Source of the DNA: Trichopria drosophilae | Taxonomy: Eukaryota > Arthropoda > Insecta > Hymenoptera > Diapriidae | Assembly: GCA_030407085.1 (NCBI GenBank) | Contig: CM059585.1 | Span: forward strand, 115,185,501-115,249,500 | Direction: 5' to 3' | Length of the DNA: 64,000 nucleotides | Shown: positions 53,300 through 64,000 of the stretch, piece after piece | Position numbering within the stretch: the stretch's first letter is position 1 | Layout: the number at the start of each line of letters is the position of its first letter | The notes under the pieces: model-generated | Database searches by the model: none | What the model saw: the letters and a program-made list of their open reading frames with translations, nothing else | Told to the model about the DNA's origin: nothing | Translations under genes and position numbers: made by a program

Positions 53300-53985
53300 G
53301 TGTTTTAAAAACAAAATTTTTAAACACTCAAAGTCTAGTGGAAGAAATGTCGGAAGATTTCCAAATTCCACGACATCACGAAGGCAGCAACATCTTAAGA
53401 GATTGGAACTGAAGAACTGTTTGACGTGTACATATTTTTGTGATGTATGATAAAAAATACTGTTCAACAAAAATGTAATATTTTTTTATAAATACTCTTG
53501 TAAGAATGTAAAAATTTTCCAGACAAAAATAAAGTTTATTGAATTGTAAATTTCAGAAAGATGCATGCAATTTTATTTCTTAACTCTTCCGTGTGTTGCG
53601 TCCCCGTAACCAGGCAAATAATTGCTAAAAAAATTCATAGTAATTATGCATTAATTCTATTCGACAAGCAACTGCTTTGCCTGAATCACTCTTAGCCGGA
53701 GGCAATCGCTTGGCAACAGCGATTTCATCGTTGTCTTCCAAAGAGAAAAACCTTCGCTATATCGAAGAAAAAAAGTAATAGTGTACGGAATCAAAATATT
53801 ATAAAAATTTTCAAAGACATGATGTCGTAATCTTCGCTACAAAGATTTCAAAATCTTAAATAATCCTTCTTTGCAACAAATAGACCAAATGCTACAATAC
53901 CCATCATCTATTATTTTTATACGTTTCTTTGCGACAATCGAATATTTTGATAATTTTATTTAACTGCATCAAGAATTGTAAATTC

Positions 53986-55029
53986 CATTACAACAATGTT
54001 TAATTCGATTTAAGTACGCCAATACTTTCAACCAAATATTTTTGTAAATTTAATAATACTGTAAACCACGACTTGTAACGTTCAATTACCAATAGTAACC
54101 GAATAGTTTCCCGATATTTTCAGTTTTAACAATACCAAACATTTTTACATGTCAACGTCGACAACAATCTTATTTTATATATTAGCAGTTGCAAATGACA
54201 TAGCACAGTATCCAAGATTTGCATGGATTTCATTCAAATTGTAATAAATTGAACGAACTTACCTGAGTGTTGATCAGTCCATATTGTATGAGATGTCTGG
54301 TCCGAAAGAATCGCTTACGTAGTATCGTTAATTACTGCTCGTTCCGTCACAATAATTTTAAAGACTTTTTTGGCGCCATTCTCGCCAGTGTCATCAAAAT
54401 CGACCGTCCTTCTCTTGTCATTATATTTTTTCGAAACTTGCATATGAGGTTATTTTGGATGAGGTGGGAGTGATCTTTTCGGACGAGACATGATATACAA
54501 CTTAGATTGATCATCATTTAGGTAAGTATTTTACGCCGATCGAGTTTATATTACATCATAAATTGACTCTATTGTTTAAAAACTTTAAGTGGTGAGAGAA
54601 ATCTCTAAATTACGGAATGTTCCAAATTTAAACAATTGGTTTTAAGTGAAAGAAACAAAAGAAATAATCGTTTTCAATAAAAATAGTAACCAAATCCATG
54701 ATTGCTGCCGCGAAGGTTGTTGATTTAGAAACGGGTCGATTATAGAAACGTGCGAATGTAGACGAGGTTGCTGTCTACCCGGCTGCACGATGTTGCTGCG
54801 TATCGAGTGCTGAAGGTTGAAAAAATCGTGGTATCAACACGATGTTTTTATGGCCTTTGTTATTTTAATCCGAATAGGTTCCTGTTTGACATGGATATTG
54901 TCTACATGAAATGTGCATAATCTTTGTATACGTTGCGCGGTGATCAATGCCAATAAAGTTGCTAATTTTTTCGTTAGTTTTTCAAGTGATAGTTGATAAT
55001 TCGGGTACAGTAATGAGAGGTGCTCAAAA
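53986..55029. other. Spacer of the inverted duplication, left part
   Basis: No gene was recognised. Short frames at 54267-54473 and 54974-55198 have no domain. Confidence 0.4.
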
Positions 55030-55460
55030 AATATGTCATTTTGATACAGTGTGTGTAAAGTGCGGCTTTACGTATTTTTGACATTTTTAGGTGCACTTTA
55101 CGCACACTTCCATCAAAAAATATTGTTCGACGCATGTGCGAAATAGTATTTTTCGATACTAGTATGTAAAATACGATTTTACGCACCGTGTTTAACATGC
55201 GATTAGAGGGGGCGGTGCGTAAAATCGAATTCTTACGATCGCGTGCCGAACTATATTTTTCGATATACTATGCGTAAAATTTGTGCGCCGTTTTTTGTGG
55301 GTCAAATATGATGTTACGCACGTCTGATGACCGCGGCGCACGAGTACCCGGCCGGGCAGCACGAGAGAGCCCCGGTTAGCAATAGTGCGTAAAAACGTAT
55401 TTTACGCACTAAAAACGGTGCGTAAAATCAAATTTTACGCATAGTATATCAAAATAGTAT
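55030..55460. mobile_element. GCGTAAA-rich repeat
   Basis: Many GTGCGTAAAA / TTTTACGCAC motifs in both orientations around a GC-rich core (55325-55380, with CCCGGCCGGG). It ends near CGCATAGTATATC. Same family as 4515-4850. Confidence 0.65.
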
Positions 55461-55469
55461 TATCTTCAC

Positions 55470-55770
55470 ACCGGGAGAAAAGCAGCAAATTTCCTCCCGC
55501 AAGCGGAAGGAAAGATGCCGCTTATCCTCCCGGCCATAAAGAAAAATCGTATACTTCCCTCGGGAAGTAAAAAAGAATGCTTCAGACTACATGTTTTTCA
55601 CCCTCGGCATCACCTCGGGTAAAAATTACACGCAGTCTGAGACACTCTTTATTTTACCCTCCCTCGTTGAGTAATATACTATTTATGCAACAAGGGCGCA
55701 ATTATCGATCTTCGACGAGTGTGAAGTTTGTCGCTCGAGCGGAGCGAGGGTGTTATTATGTAGAAGTATA
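55470..55770. repeat. Compound of short repeats ending in GTTGAGTAATATACTATT
   Basis: GGGAGAAAAGCAGCAAATTTCC and CCTCCCGCAAGCGG match 48070-48110. ACCTCGGGTAAAAATTACAC and GTTGAGTAATATACTATT match 56456-56526 and 62158-62237. GGTGTTATTATGTAGAAGTA recurs at 62341. Confidence 0.65.
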
Positions 55771-56272
55771 AGACATTTAGAGGTCGCTGAAGCGGCTTAA
55801 AGTTTTACATTTGATTAACATGGGAAAAATCTAACGTTTCCGTTTTTATTTTTTAACGGCTACAAGGAGGCATGGAAAAAAATCTTCTCCATTTGGAGCT
55901 CAAAGCTGAGGAATTTCTGAGTAGACATGAATTTTTTGGAATATTTTTAACGATTATTTTTAAAGAAGTAGGTCGTAAAGACAAACTATGTGATCGGTCA
56001 ATACAATATTTATATAGGATCTCTATCGATGAAGGGTCTATATAATTTAATAAAACAAATACTTTGGTAATTTCATTGAATTAAATTATAAAAACAAAGC
56101 AAAATATTTGCTGATGAATTTATAGATTTTTAAATGAATGTAATTTCTTTTAATGATTTTTGTATCACTTTACTCTTTTTATAATTTATTGAACAATTTT
56201 TAGTAGTTTTAACGTATTTTAATCGATTTATCTTATTTTATGCTCATTTGTTTTAATATATTATATATAATA
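55771..56272. other. Unannotated spacer
   Basis: AT-rich, with no gene recognised. Confidence 0.4.
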
Positions 56273-56647
56273 AATAGTATATTATGCATCTAGTGCGTAA
56301 AGTCGTGCTTTACGCATGAGCCGCGATGGCGCGTACGAGTGACCGGCGGAGCCGATTTAACAATATATTATTCATAATGATAATAGGTGGATTGCCATTT
56401 TGTATATATTTAAACTAAACCTGCTAATACATTATGTTTTTAATTTTTTTCGGCTTCACCTCGGGTAAAAATTACACACAGTCTGAGACATTCTTTATTT
56501 TACCTCACTCGTTGAGTAATATACTATTCTACGAATGTGATGGTTGTGGGCCGAGCTGAAAGCGAGGTCCGCATTCACATTAGTACAAAATAGTACATTA
56601 CGCAACAAGTGCGCAAAATAGGTGATTCCCGCACGAGACGAAGTCGA
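56273..56647. mobile_element. GCGTAAA-family repeat abutting the right arm
   Basis: Begins AATAGTATATTATGCATC, then GTGCGTAAAG...CTTTACGCAT, a CGGCGGAGCCG hairpin at 56343, and an AT-rich stretch 56352-56450 that recurs at 59293-59390. It also contains the GTTGAGTAATATACTATT piece. It ends exactly where arm homology starts at 56648. Confidence 0.65.
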
Positions 56648-59076
56648 GAATTTACAATTCTTGATGCAGTTAAATAAAATTATAAAAATATTCGATTGTC
56701 GCAAAGAAACGTATAAAAATAATAGATGATGGGTATTGTAGCATTTGGCCTATTTGTTGCAAAGAAGGATTATTTAAGATTTTAAAATATTTGTAACGAA
56801 GATTACGACATCATGCCTTTGAAAATTTTTATAATATTCCGATTTCGTACACTATTACTTTTTTCTTTGATATAGCCAAGGTTTTTCTCTTTGGAAGACA
56901 ACGATGAAATCGCTGTTGCCAAGCGATTGCCTACGGCTTGTCGAATAGAATTAATGCATAATTACTATGAATTTTTTAGCAATTATTTGTCTGGTTACGG
57001 GGACGCAACACACGGAAGAGTTAAGAAATAAAATTGCATGCATCTTTTTAAAATTTACAATTCAACAAACTTTATTTTTGTCTGGAAAATTTTTACATTC
57101 TTACAAGAGAATTTATAAAAAAAAATTACATTTTTGTTGAACAGTATTTTTTATCATACATCACAAAAATATGTACACGTCAAACAGTTCTTCAGTTCAA
57201 ATCTCTTAAGATGTTGCTGCCTTGTTTCTTCATGAACTGATACATGTTGAGATCCGCGCAGAACCGTGTCTGTTTTAATAGTTCGATTTCATTTGCACAT
57301 TCTGCCTCAAATTCACTTATTTTGAATGCCCCACAAGCTTCTTGTATCTTGGGAAGCACTGTCAGAATTTTGGACGGTACGTAAAATTCTGCCACTTTCA
57401 TTTCTACTAGATGTCTTGCAATAGTCAGTAGTTTTCCCTTATTTATGACGTATCTGAAGACACAAAATCCAAAAGAGAAAGATTTCGAAGCACAATACTA
57501 TTTACACCACTTCTATATTCGACCAGTGTTTTGAAAACTGGTAGGCTTCGTTGGTCCAATGAAATCAAGGCATTGTAGAGGTGTATTGAACTCGTCCCCT
57601 GCATCCATATCGGCACCGTTGTCGATACAGAATTGTACAAATTTGACCTGTCCAAAATATGCAGCTATGTGAAGAGGTGTTCCCTTACCTGATTTACTGT
57701 TTATGTCGATATGAGACAACAATTCATCGGCCACATCGACGTTACCAAATTCCGCTACGTAATGCAATAATGTACAATTTCCATATCTAAGATCCGGGAT
57801 ATTAAAGTCAAATTCCCATGTTTTGAATAACTGGACAAGTTTCCTTGTGGCATTTGGTAAAATGCGGTCCATTACCGCAGAATGAATCCTATTTTGTTCA
57901 TCGAGAACGACGCCGTGTAATTTAAGCATGTCCAAGGTACGTAACATGCACTCTTCTTTCTTTCGAAATTTCTGTTCGTCAATCTCCTTCAGCGAACCCA
58001 TTGACAATGATTGTAAATACTCTCGACCTATATGCTCATAATTCATGGCGAGAGTCTCAATCGGAAGCATATTTTTGAGGTTCCTTAAATTCGGGTTGGC
58101 ACCGCGATTTAATAAAAATTCTACAATGTCGGCGCGGAAATCCTTACAAGCAAGGTGTAGACCTGTGTCTCCAGTGCTGATGAACGTGTTGAGATCATAA
58201 CCACTTTGAAGCATTATTTCGAAAACGTCAGTAGACTTTGAGAATATTGCTTTCATGAAGTGATCCCGATAAAAGCACCTCGCCGTGATCAACACTCTTT
58301 TGAGATAATCATGATTACGGTGATAAATGGCATGATCTAAAGTTCTTGCTTCCATGACGTTGTGGTAATAATCACGATACTTCTGCCGAAATCTCCAGAT
58401 GAAGTGCATCTTGATGAACTAAAACTGCTACCACTAAAGAACATCGGCCCTATTTATGTAAGATTCCAGGCCAAGCTTCCTTATTATCTATTTTCCCTAT
58501 TCGAGGGTTAGTGAAAACTTCCTTTTTGCACTAAGGAATAGACAGCACGTGATGGCGCTCGGATTAAACAATCGGAAGGCCCATATTTATTTTTATATTT
58601 TCATTAAGATTAATTTATTTTCTTTCAACTCAGTTTTCGGTTATGGAAACAAAAGTCGACCATGCCCCTCTCTTATAGGTATGTTTTTACATTATGCTAC
58701 TGCATAAAATGTGCCTAGTAAATCACGTGGTAAACCAAGCTTTTGTCTCCAAATGATAACCAGAACATCAATTTGAATTAGGACGTTTACTTTCCGAAAT
58801 AGTCAAATCCCAAATAATATTTTTTTCTAACATTGTTAAGAAATTTGATATAGATTTTTTTGATTGACAAAAGTGCTATAAAACTGACCTCATACTCTCT
58901 AAATCTAACTTAGAGAGAACTCTTATGATTTAATATTAATCGATGTTTTATCGTTTCATGCAATAAATTATAAATAAGGTACAAATTTAACTACTGCAAA
59001 AAATTTAATTATTTTTAATATCTTCTTGCTGTACAGTAGTTTATTAAATTTAATGTAATTGTACATTGGATATTTG
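56648..59076. repeat. Right arm of the large inverted duplication
   Basis: Reverse complement of 51141-53985 with a ~375-bp deletion plus small indels. Repeats of the GCGTAAA family lie directly against both ends (56647 and 59077). Confidence 0.95.
57190..58409 (-). pseudogene. Decayed inverted copy of the ankyrin-PRANC gene
   Basis: The start and first ~276 codons match 51809-53299 with only six amino-acid differences by my count (for example R45C, T57S, P140L, I221F). Then three lesions follow: a 2-bp deletion near 57577 (CTCTCTAC reduced to CTCTAC), a 10-bp deletion near 57450, and a ~375-bp deletion at ~57220 that removes the whole PRANC part and the native stop. The rest of the ankyrin coding sequence stays readable. 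The promoter region is retained. A 298-aa ankyrin-only product is possible but seems unlikely to be selected. Confidence 0.9.
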
Positions 59077-59960
59077 CGTACATTGCGCCATCGTGCGAAT
59101 GCGTATACCTTACGCACGTGTTGCATATCCTATTTTTTGCACGTCGGTGCGTAAAGTTCGGAACGGAAAAAAAAATATCGGAACAGAATTAAAAATAAAA
59201 ATGTTGCTTGAACTTAGTTGACTAAATGAACGTATTACTGTTGCGGTTCGTATGGGCGTGGAAAGAGAGGGGGGTTCGGGGGGCGAAGCCCCCCGATTAA
59301 CAATATATTATTCATAATGATAATATGTGGATTGCCATTTTCTATATATTTAAACTAAACCTGCTAATACATTATGTTTTTAATTTTTTTCTCTATCGTC
59401 ATTATTATATTTATTTACAAAGACATATTATTGCTTCTTTTTTTATTGTTTATTATAGTGTAAGTTTATTTACGAAGTAACATCTATTTATGTTCCAGGA
59501 ATTGAAAAAAATTATATGTAAACGTTAACTGGAATGACGGGGGTTTGAGGGGCGGAGCCTCTCGCTCACAAATGAAAATAATGTGAATAATTTGTTGTTT
59601 CATAGAATATATTTACGCTCGTGACACAGTGTAGGATTGGTGCGTTTGGGACGGGAGGGTTCAGTGTTATCAGTTTATGGAGATTTTGTACGATAGTGGG
59701 AGAAGCTTACACAAGCATTACAGTAGGTAGACGGTCTATCACCATCGCCCAAATCCCCCTAAATTGGCATCACTGCTTTTACTTTACGCCCTAGTTTCAC
59801 TTTACGCACACTCTTTATTTTACGCACACGTATGCGCTAATGGAGTACATTACGCACGGAAAAAGACACTTTACGCACGAACTTTACGCACGGGCGTGCA
59901 AAAAAATATAAAGGTAGGCTTTGTTCTACAAATTATTATTAAAGGTGCGTGTGTATGTCT
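59077..59960. mobile_element. GCGTAAA-family repeats with GC hairpins
   Basis: Starts with GCGTACATTGCGCC and TTACGCAC motifs. A perfect hairpin GGGGGGCGAAGCCCCCC lies at 59278-59294 and another, GAGGGGCGGAGCCTCTC, at 59547-59563. At least six TTTACGCAC motifs cluster at 59770-59905. Bases 59293-59390 repeat 56352-56450 directly. Confidence 0.65.
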
Positions 59961-60121
59961 CTAATTTCTATATTCAATAGGTTCTTTTGAAAATTCTGTA
60001 TGCATCTGGATAAGTTCTTGTCTGCTGTTCTAGTATGGATCGTTATGTTTTGTACGCGTTTTGTACTATTTTTAATATGGTTTCGGATAATATCTAAGTA
60101 TCTCATTTTAATTAAAATTGT

Positions 60122-61249
60122 TTGGTAAGAACGGTAAATTCTAAGGAAGGTAAATTCGATAACAGTATTATTGACAGATCTCAAGACGAACATTTAACGA
60201 CGACAGCAATACTGTCCCATGAAGAAATAAATAAATTGCAAAATCTTAATGCTTCTTTACAAAAGGACTATAACCAATTAAAAACGTTAAATGTTGAAAT
60301 AAAAGAAAACAACAACACATTGAAAGAGCATAACGACACGTTGAAAAAGAATAACATTGTACTAAAAGAAAACATAAATTTGCTGAAAAAACAGATTAAA
60401 AACAATTTAATACAAAAAACTCCAACATATGCTACTGTAGCAAATATAAATCAATCAAGTAGACAACCTATACGTTCTGAACTAACGATTGTAAATATTA
60501 AACCAAAACAACAACAAGCCTCAAGGAAAACAAGAAGTGAAATTCAAAATAATATAAAACCAGACGAAATACATTTAAAGGTAACCAATATAAAGGAAAA
60601 TCGGAACGGAGAAGTACAAATAAAATGCAATTCAAAGATTGATGCTGAAAATTTAACTGAGGAACTTACACAAAAACTATCAGAAAACTACACCGTACAG
60701 ACTGAAGAGAAAACAAATCCACGAATAAAAATAATTGGATAATCTAGAGATTTGCAGATTGAAGAAATCCAAGATGCAATCATAGCTCAAAATTTCCAAG
60801 ATCTCACCAAAATTTTCTTAAAAATTACCTATAAAATCAACCCCACAAATGATAAACTAGGAATTCTTTATGCCGAAATAAATAGAGCTGCTTATGAAAC
60901 TATAATGGTAAACAAATCTAAGATTTATATACAATGGCAACGTTGTACAGTTTATGATGACATTCCAGTGAGTCGATGCTATAAATGTAGTAGATATGGC
61001 CATAACAGTGCAAAATTTCCAAGTCAAACACACGTCTGCATGCACTGCGCAGGACCGCATGACTCAAAAACATGTTCCACTACAGATTATAAAAAATGCA
61101 TAAATTGCGCAGAAGCTAACACAAGATTCAATTTAAAAAGGCAAACGCAACACGCTGCAAAGGACACAGACAAATGCGAAATATACAACTCACGTAAGCA
61201 ATATTTAATTTCCAAAACTAATTATCCATTAAATTATGTATATAAATAA
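60122..61249 (+). pseudogene. Non-LTR ORF1 (Gag-like) with an in-frame stop
   Basis: Related to the ORF1 at 12403-13803 but without its N-terminal Cys/His domain. Residues ~35-100 form a Lys/Asn-rich coiled coil. One TAA at 60740-60742 interrupts an otherwise continuous frame. The C-terminal part has CYKCSRYGHNSAKFPSQ, a zinc knuckle whose last Cys is replaced by Phe, followed by CMHCAGPHDSKTC and CINC. The 3' end overlaps the start of the ORF2 remnant by 14 bp. The upstream flank to 59960 is unassigned. Confidence 0.85.
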
Positions 61250-62157
61250 TTTAAAAAACTTAATACAGCACATACAAATTCCGCAAATACAAACTAAAAT
61301 TTACGAATCACAAGTCTGTCATACAGAACTTTCCAATTTTGCTCCATCAATAAAAATTATGCACACAAATATTCGAAGTATAAACAAAAACTTCCTGGAT
61401 CTAAATGTACTTTTGCACTCTTTTTCTTACCAATTTGACGTCATAGTGGTCACTGAAACATGGACACTTGAAAATATTAATTTATACTCGATTCCTGGTT
61501 ACAAATTCATTTATAATGGGGGACGTCGAAATCAAAACGACGGAACAGTAATATACGTAAAAGATAACTTAACTTATATGCACAGCATAATGCCTATAAA
61601 CGAAAACAACGCGATAAGATTATCAATATTACTACCATCGTTAGAGAAGATCGAAATATTAGCTCTATACAGAATGCACTCAGACGACATTGAAAAGTTG
61701 CTAATGACGAAAACAAAAAACAAATACTATGAAAATGTAATTAATAACTGCGGAAACGATCCTAAAAAATTATGGAAAACAGTTCATAATATTGCAGGAA
61801 AGGGCCTAAAAATCAATTCGGACAAAATCACTAAAATAAAAACTCAACAAGGTCAAGACGTAATAGGCGATGGAAAAATAGCAGATGAATTCATAAGCTA
61901 CTATTCGAATGTTGGTAAAAATTTAGCGAGCAAAATTGACCAAGCCCGACAACCTCCCTGGACTCATTCGCAGCAAAATTCCATGTATCTTACAGAGGCA
62001 AAAGAAACTGAAATCATTAAAGCCATTATGTCTTTAAAACGAGGAAAAGCGACGGGACCAGATCAGATATCCGCAGAATGTCTTAAAATACAAGCTCCTT
62101 TTATCGCCTAACCACTAACTTACCTGATCAATCTTAGCTTTAACACTGGAAGATGTC
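61236..62157 (+). pseudogene. Non-LTR ORF2 fragment: partial endonuclease joined to RT linker
   Basis: The frame starts with an endonuclease-like HTNIRSINKNFLDLNVLL and VIVVTETW. The GDxNxD and SDH parts are missing, and an in-frame deletion joins LALYRMHSDD to the pre-RT linker (DPKKLWKTVHNIAGKGLK). The start of the RT (GKATGPDQISAECLK) is reached before a stop at 62109-62111. Reading on would give PLTYLINLSFNTGRCP before the sequence breaks at a dispersed repeat at 62158. The RT core is absent, so it is inactive. Confidence 0.85.
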
Positions 62158-62237
62158 CTCTGCTTCACCTCGGGTAAAAATTACACGCAGTCTGAGACAT
62201 TCTTTATTTTACCTCCCTCGTTGAGTAATATACTATC
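62158..62237. repeat. Short repeat truncating the retroelement
   Basis: CACCTCGGGTAAAAATTACA through CGTTGAGTAATATACTAT, almost the same as 56456-56526 and 55606-55682. Confidence 0.7.
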
Positions 62238-62497
62238 TTTTTCTATTTTCCTCATTTCAAAGAAACGGGTTCTGAACGTCCTATTTTCCATAGACAGGTA
62301 GTGATTGGCCCATTCTCGCCCAGGGCTCATTATAAATAAATGGTGTTATTATGTAGAAGTATACATATTTTTTATTATAAACATACACGATAATGTTAAA
62401 ATATTTTTTCTGCAAATGAACCGAAAACATTAAATTAATTAAAATTCGTAATATATGACTATTTCAGTTCGTAAAGATGGTAATGCAGATACCTTCT

Positions 62498-62789
62498 GGA
62501 TTGAACCCAGAACTATTCAGCCTACCTATCGAAATCAATTACGATTTACGTATAACGAAAGGCCCCGGGATCGTACCTCGGTTCCTCTAAAAAAACATGT
62601 TCTTCTGAGTTCACCGTTTTTTTCGGTTTTCTACACATATTCAGCTTTTTCATATTTTTCTATAATTTATTTACCATCAAATTATATTTTTAAATTAATT
62701 TAAAAATAAATATTAAATATAGCCTGGTTATACGGAAGTCGTAATTGATTTCGATATGTAGGCTGAAAATACTTCTGGATTCAATCCAT
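62498..62789. repeat. Inverted-repeat element
   Basis: ATCGAAATCAATTACGA and CAGCCTAC at 62498-62556 recur inverted at 62725-62789. The loop is about 170 bp. No gene. Confidence 0.65.
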
Positions 62790-63700
62790 ACACGATAAAT
62801 TTTCAATAAATAAAATGTTTTTCATATACGCTTACTCATGTGCACACACATACAGAAACCCATACAAACTACACACCCAAGCCACGCTCAAGCTAATCCA
62901 ATTCCCTTACATTTTTGTTGTGCAAAACAATAAATAGAAAATTATGAAACAAAATGTTGTCATTCATAATCATTTTCTTTACATTTGGTATTGTTATGAA
63001 TCGGTTCGCGGATTTCGATGATAGTGTAAGCTTTAATGTTTCGATTTACGATATGAATGTGTGTGTGCAGCGAAAGGGAGCGAATTTGAATTTGAAAAGG
63101 GAGACAGACGCGTGCAAAATGGCGAACGCACCAGACGCGGTGACAAAGCTTGTTAGAACAAAATTGTTAAATACGTTTGCCTCAAATAGCAAGCGTTTTA
63201 GTTAACCCAGTCCGATAATTTAACAGGTATAAAAAAATGTCTGGAACTGTCAAACAGAAACCTATGGAAATAATAACACAAAATTAACTAGGACAAATTA
63301 ATTGCAATGCTTAATTAACAAATTCAGCATGCATTATTAACAAAATGGGTTACTAAATTAACTAGTCATATTACCAACAATTTTCTTTATTTATGTATAC
63401 GTATATTTCTTAAAAACTATTTTCAAGTAAACTAATTATTTTAGCGATATAAGCGACAATGACGATCTTTAATACCTGTTCGTTACATAGATTAAATTAT
63501 AAAATAGTAACTTCACCGGCATCAAAAAACATCGAGCCCAAAATAAAAGCGGCGTTTTGGACGACAAAAAGCAGTCGAAAGAGACAAAACAGTCGGAGCA
63601 GTCCAAGCCGTCCAAACAATCGGAAAAGTTAAGTCCCTCCTGGCATCCAGCTGCTTCCGGAAGTTGACCCGCGGCAAAACCACCCCCGACGAACTTCGAC
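62790..63700. other. Unannotated spacer
   Basis: The frame at 62954-63205 begins with a hydrophobic stretch but has no recognised domain and is not called. Confidence 0.35.
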
Positions 63701-63701
63701 C

Positions 63702-63938
63702 CTGGTGCGTTCATGGTATAATAAGAGTAGTATAGCAACTTGGTGGTTGCGCAAAAGCAACCAATCAGCGTTGATCTACATTCGTCAGTCAAGGTAGGAT
63801 AGAAGCATGTCATAATAAGCGAGGTATAGAAAAAACAAATCGGCGTTGATCTAAATTGGTCTTCTCCCTTCCTCAATATGCGCCTTGCTATACCTCTCTT
63901 AGTATACCATGGGTGCATTCACCTGGACCACTTAGAAT
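63702..63938. mobile_element. MITE with inverted termini
   Basis: ATGGTATAATAAGAG and GTATAGCAA near 63714-63738 are inverted at about 63890-63912 (TTGCTATACCTCTC, TAGTATACCATGGG). Inside, ATCAGCGTTGATCTACATT and ATCGGCGTTGATCTAAATT form an imperfect direct repeat about 70 bp apart. The 149-codon minus frame across it is not supported. Confidence 0.6.
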
Positions 63939-64000
63939 AGTGAGTATTCTACTGACCCTCTGCCTCCTTTTCCTCGCCACTATTTTCTTTTTCATATAGA

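Larger units (their letters stand above)
51141..53985. repeat. Left arm of a large inverted duplication
   Basis: Matches 56648-59076 in reverse complement. The outer edge is at CAAATATCCAATGTACAATT and the inner edge at CATCAAGAATTGTAAATTC. The left arm is about 2.85 kb and the right about 2.43 kb. Most of the difference is a ~375-bp deletion in the right arm. The spacer is about 2.66 kb. Confidence 0.95.

Noticed and set aside
4896..58409. Ankyrin genes as bracovirus vankyrins in a proviral segment
   Set aside because: The proteins are long, with a PRANC-type tail, unlike short IkB-like vankyrins, and I saw no direct-repeat junctions or other virus-segment genes.
59077..59600. Helitron ends (hairpin plus CTRR)
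   Set aside because: GC hairpins are present, but no CTRR terminus follows at the right distance and no TC start was seen.
63469..63918. 149-codon Cys-rich open frame on the minus strand
   Set aside because: It runs through a MITE with inverted ends. The Cys-rich part is a short internal repeat and no domain is known.
1..64000. tRNA or rRNA genes
   Set aside because: I looked for GGTTCGAA-type T-arm sequences and rRNA-like stretches and found none in a plausible setting. A covariance-model scan would settle it.

Overview
The window is AT-rich eukaryotic DNA, most likely from an insect genome and plausibly a parasitoid wasp. The evidence is a tandem array of intronless divergent ionotropic receptors (IRs), several ankyrin-repeat genes of which one ends in a PRANC/F-box-like tail, and a dense load of insect-type transposable elements (non-LTR, DIRS-like, Tigger, MITEs, foldback elements). 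PRANC tails are known from poxviruses, Wolbachia and parasitoid wasps, which is why a wasp is favoured. That assignment is an inference. No rRNA, tRNA, CRISPR array or bacterial operon was seen.

Layout. 1-800: 121-bp tandem repeat. 1069-1567: perfect 16-bp minisatellite, one A plus fifteen C. 2217-5405: dispersed repeats, a foldback element and a truncated ankyrin gene. 5705-37000: five minus-strand IR copies. Copies 1 and 2 are pseudogenes (5.7-6.9 kb; 18.7-20.7 kb). Copies 3, 4 and 5 are open (26.1-28.0, 31.7-33.6, 35.0-36.9 kb). The array is interrupted by an apparently intact two-ORF non-LTR retrotransposon (9.3-13.8 kb), by three TIR elements nested in each other (16.4-18.7 kb), and by many MITE-like or foldback repeats and transposase relics.

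39.4-40.8 kb: an ankyrin gene on the minus strand. 43.1-49.0 kb: relics of a Tigger transposon and a DIRS-like retroelement, each next to a copy of one dispersed repeat. 51.1-59.1 kb: a large inverted duplication. Its left arm holds an intact 496-aa ankyrin-PRANC gene. Its right arm holds a decayed copy of that gene between direct repeats and GCGTAAA-rich, hairpin-bearing repeats. 60.1-62.2 kb: a second, broken non-LTR element. 62.5-63.9 kb: small inverted repeats.

How the parts relate. The host genes are of two fast-evolving types: chemosensory IRs (membrane receptors) and ankyrin-PRANC proteins (probable cytoplasmic adaptors for ubiquitin ligases). Both show birth-and-death by local duplication, deletion and transposon insertion. 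The most unusual features are the inverted duplication with its flanking repeat family, the nested TIR elements with a datable insertion beside IR copy 2, and the A(C15) minisatellite.
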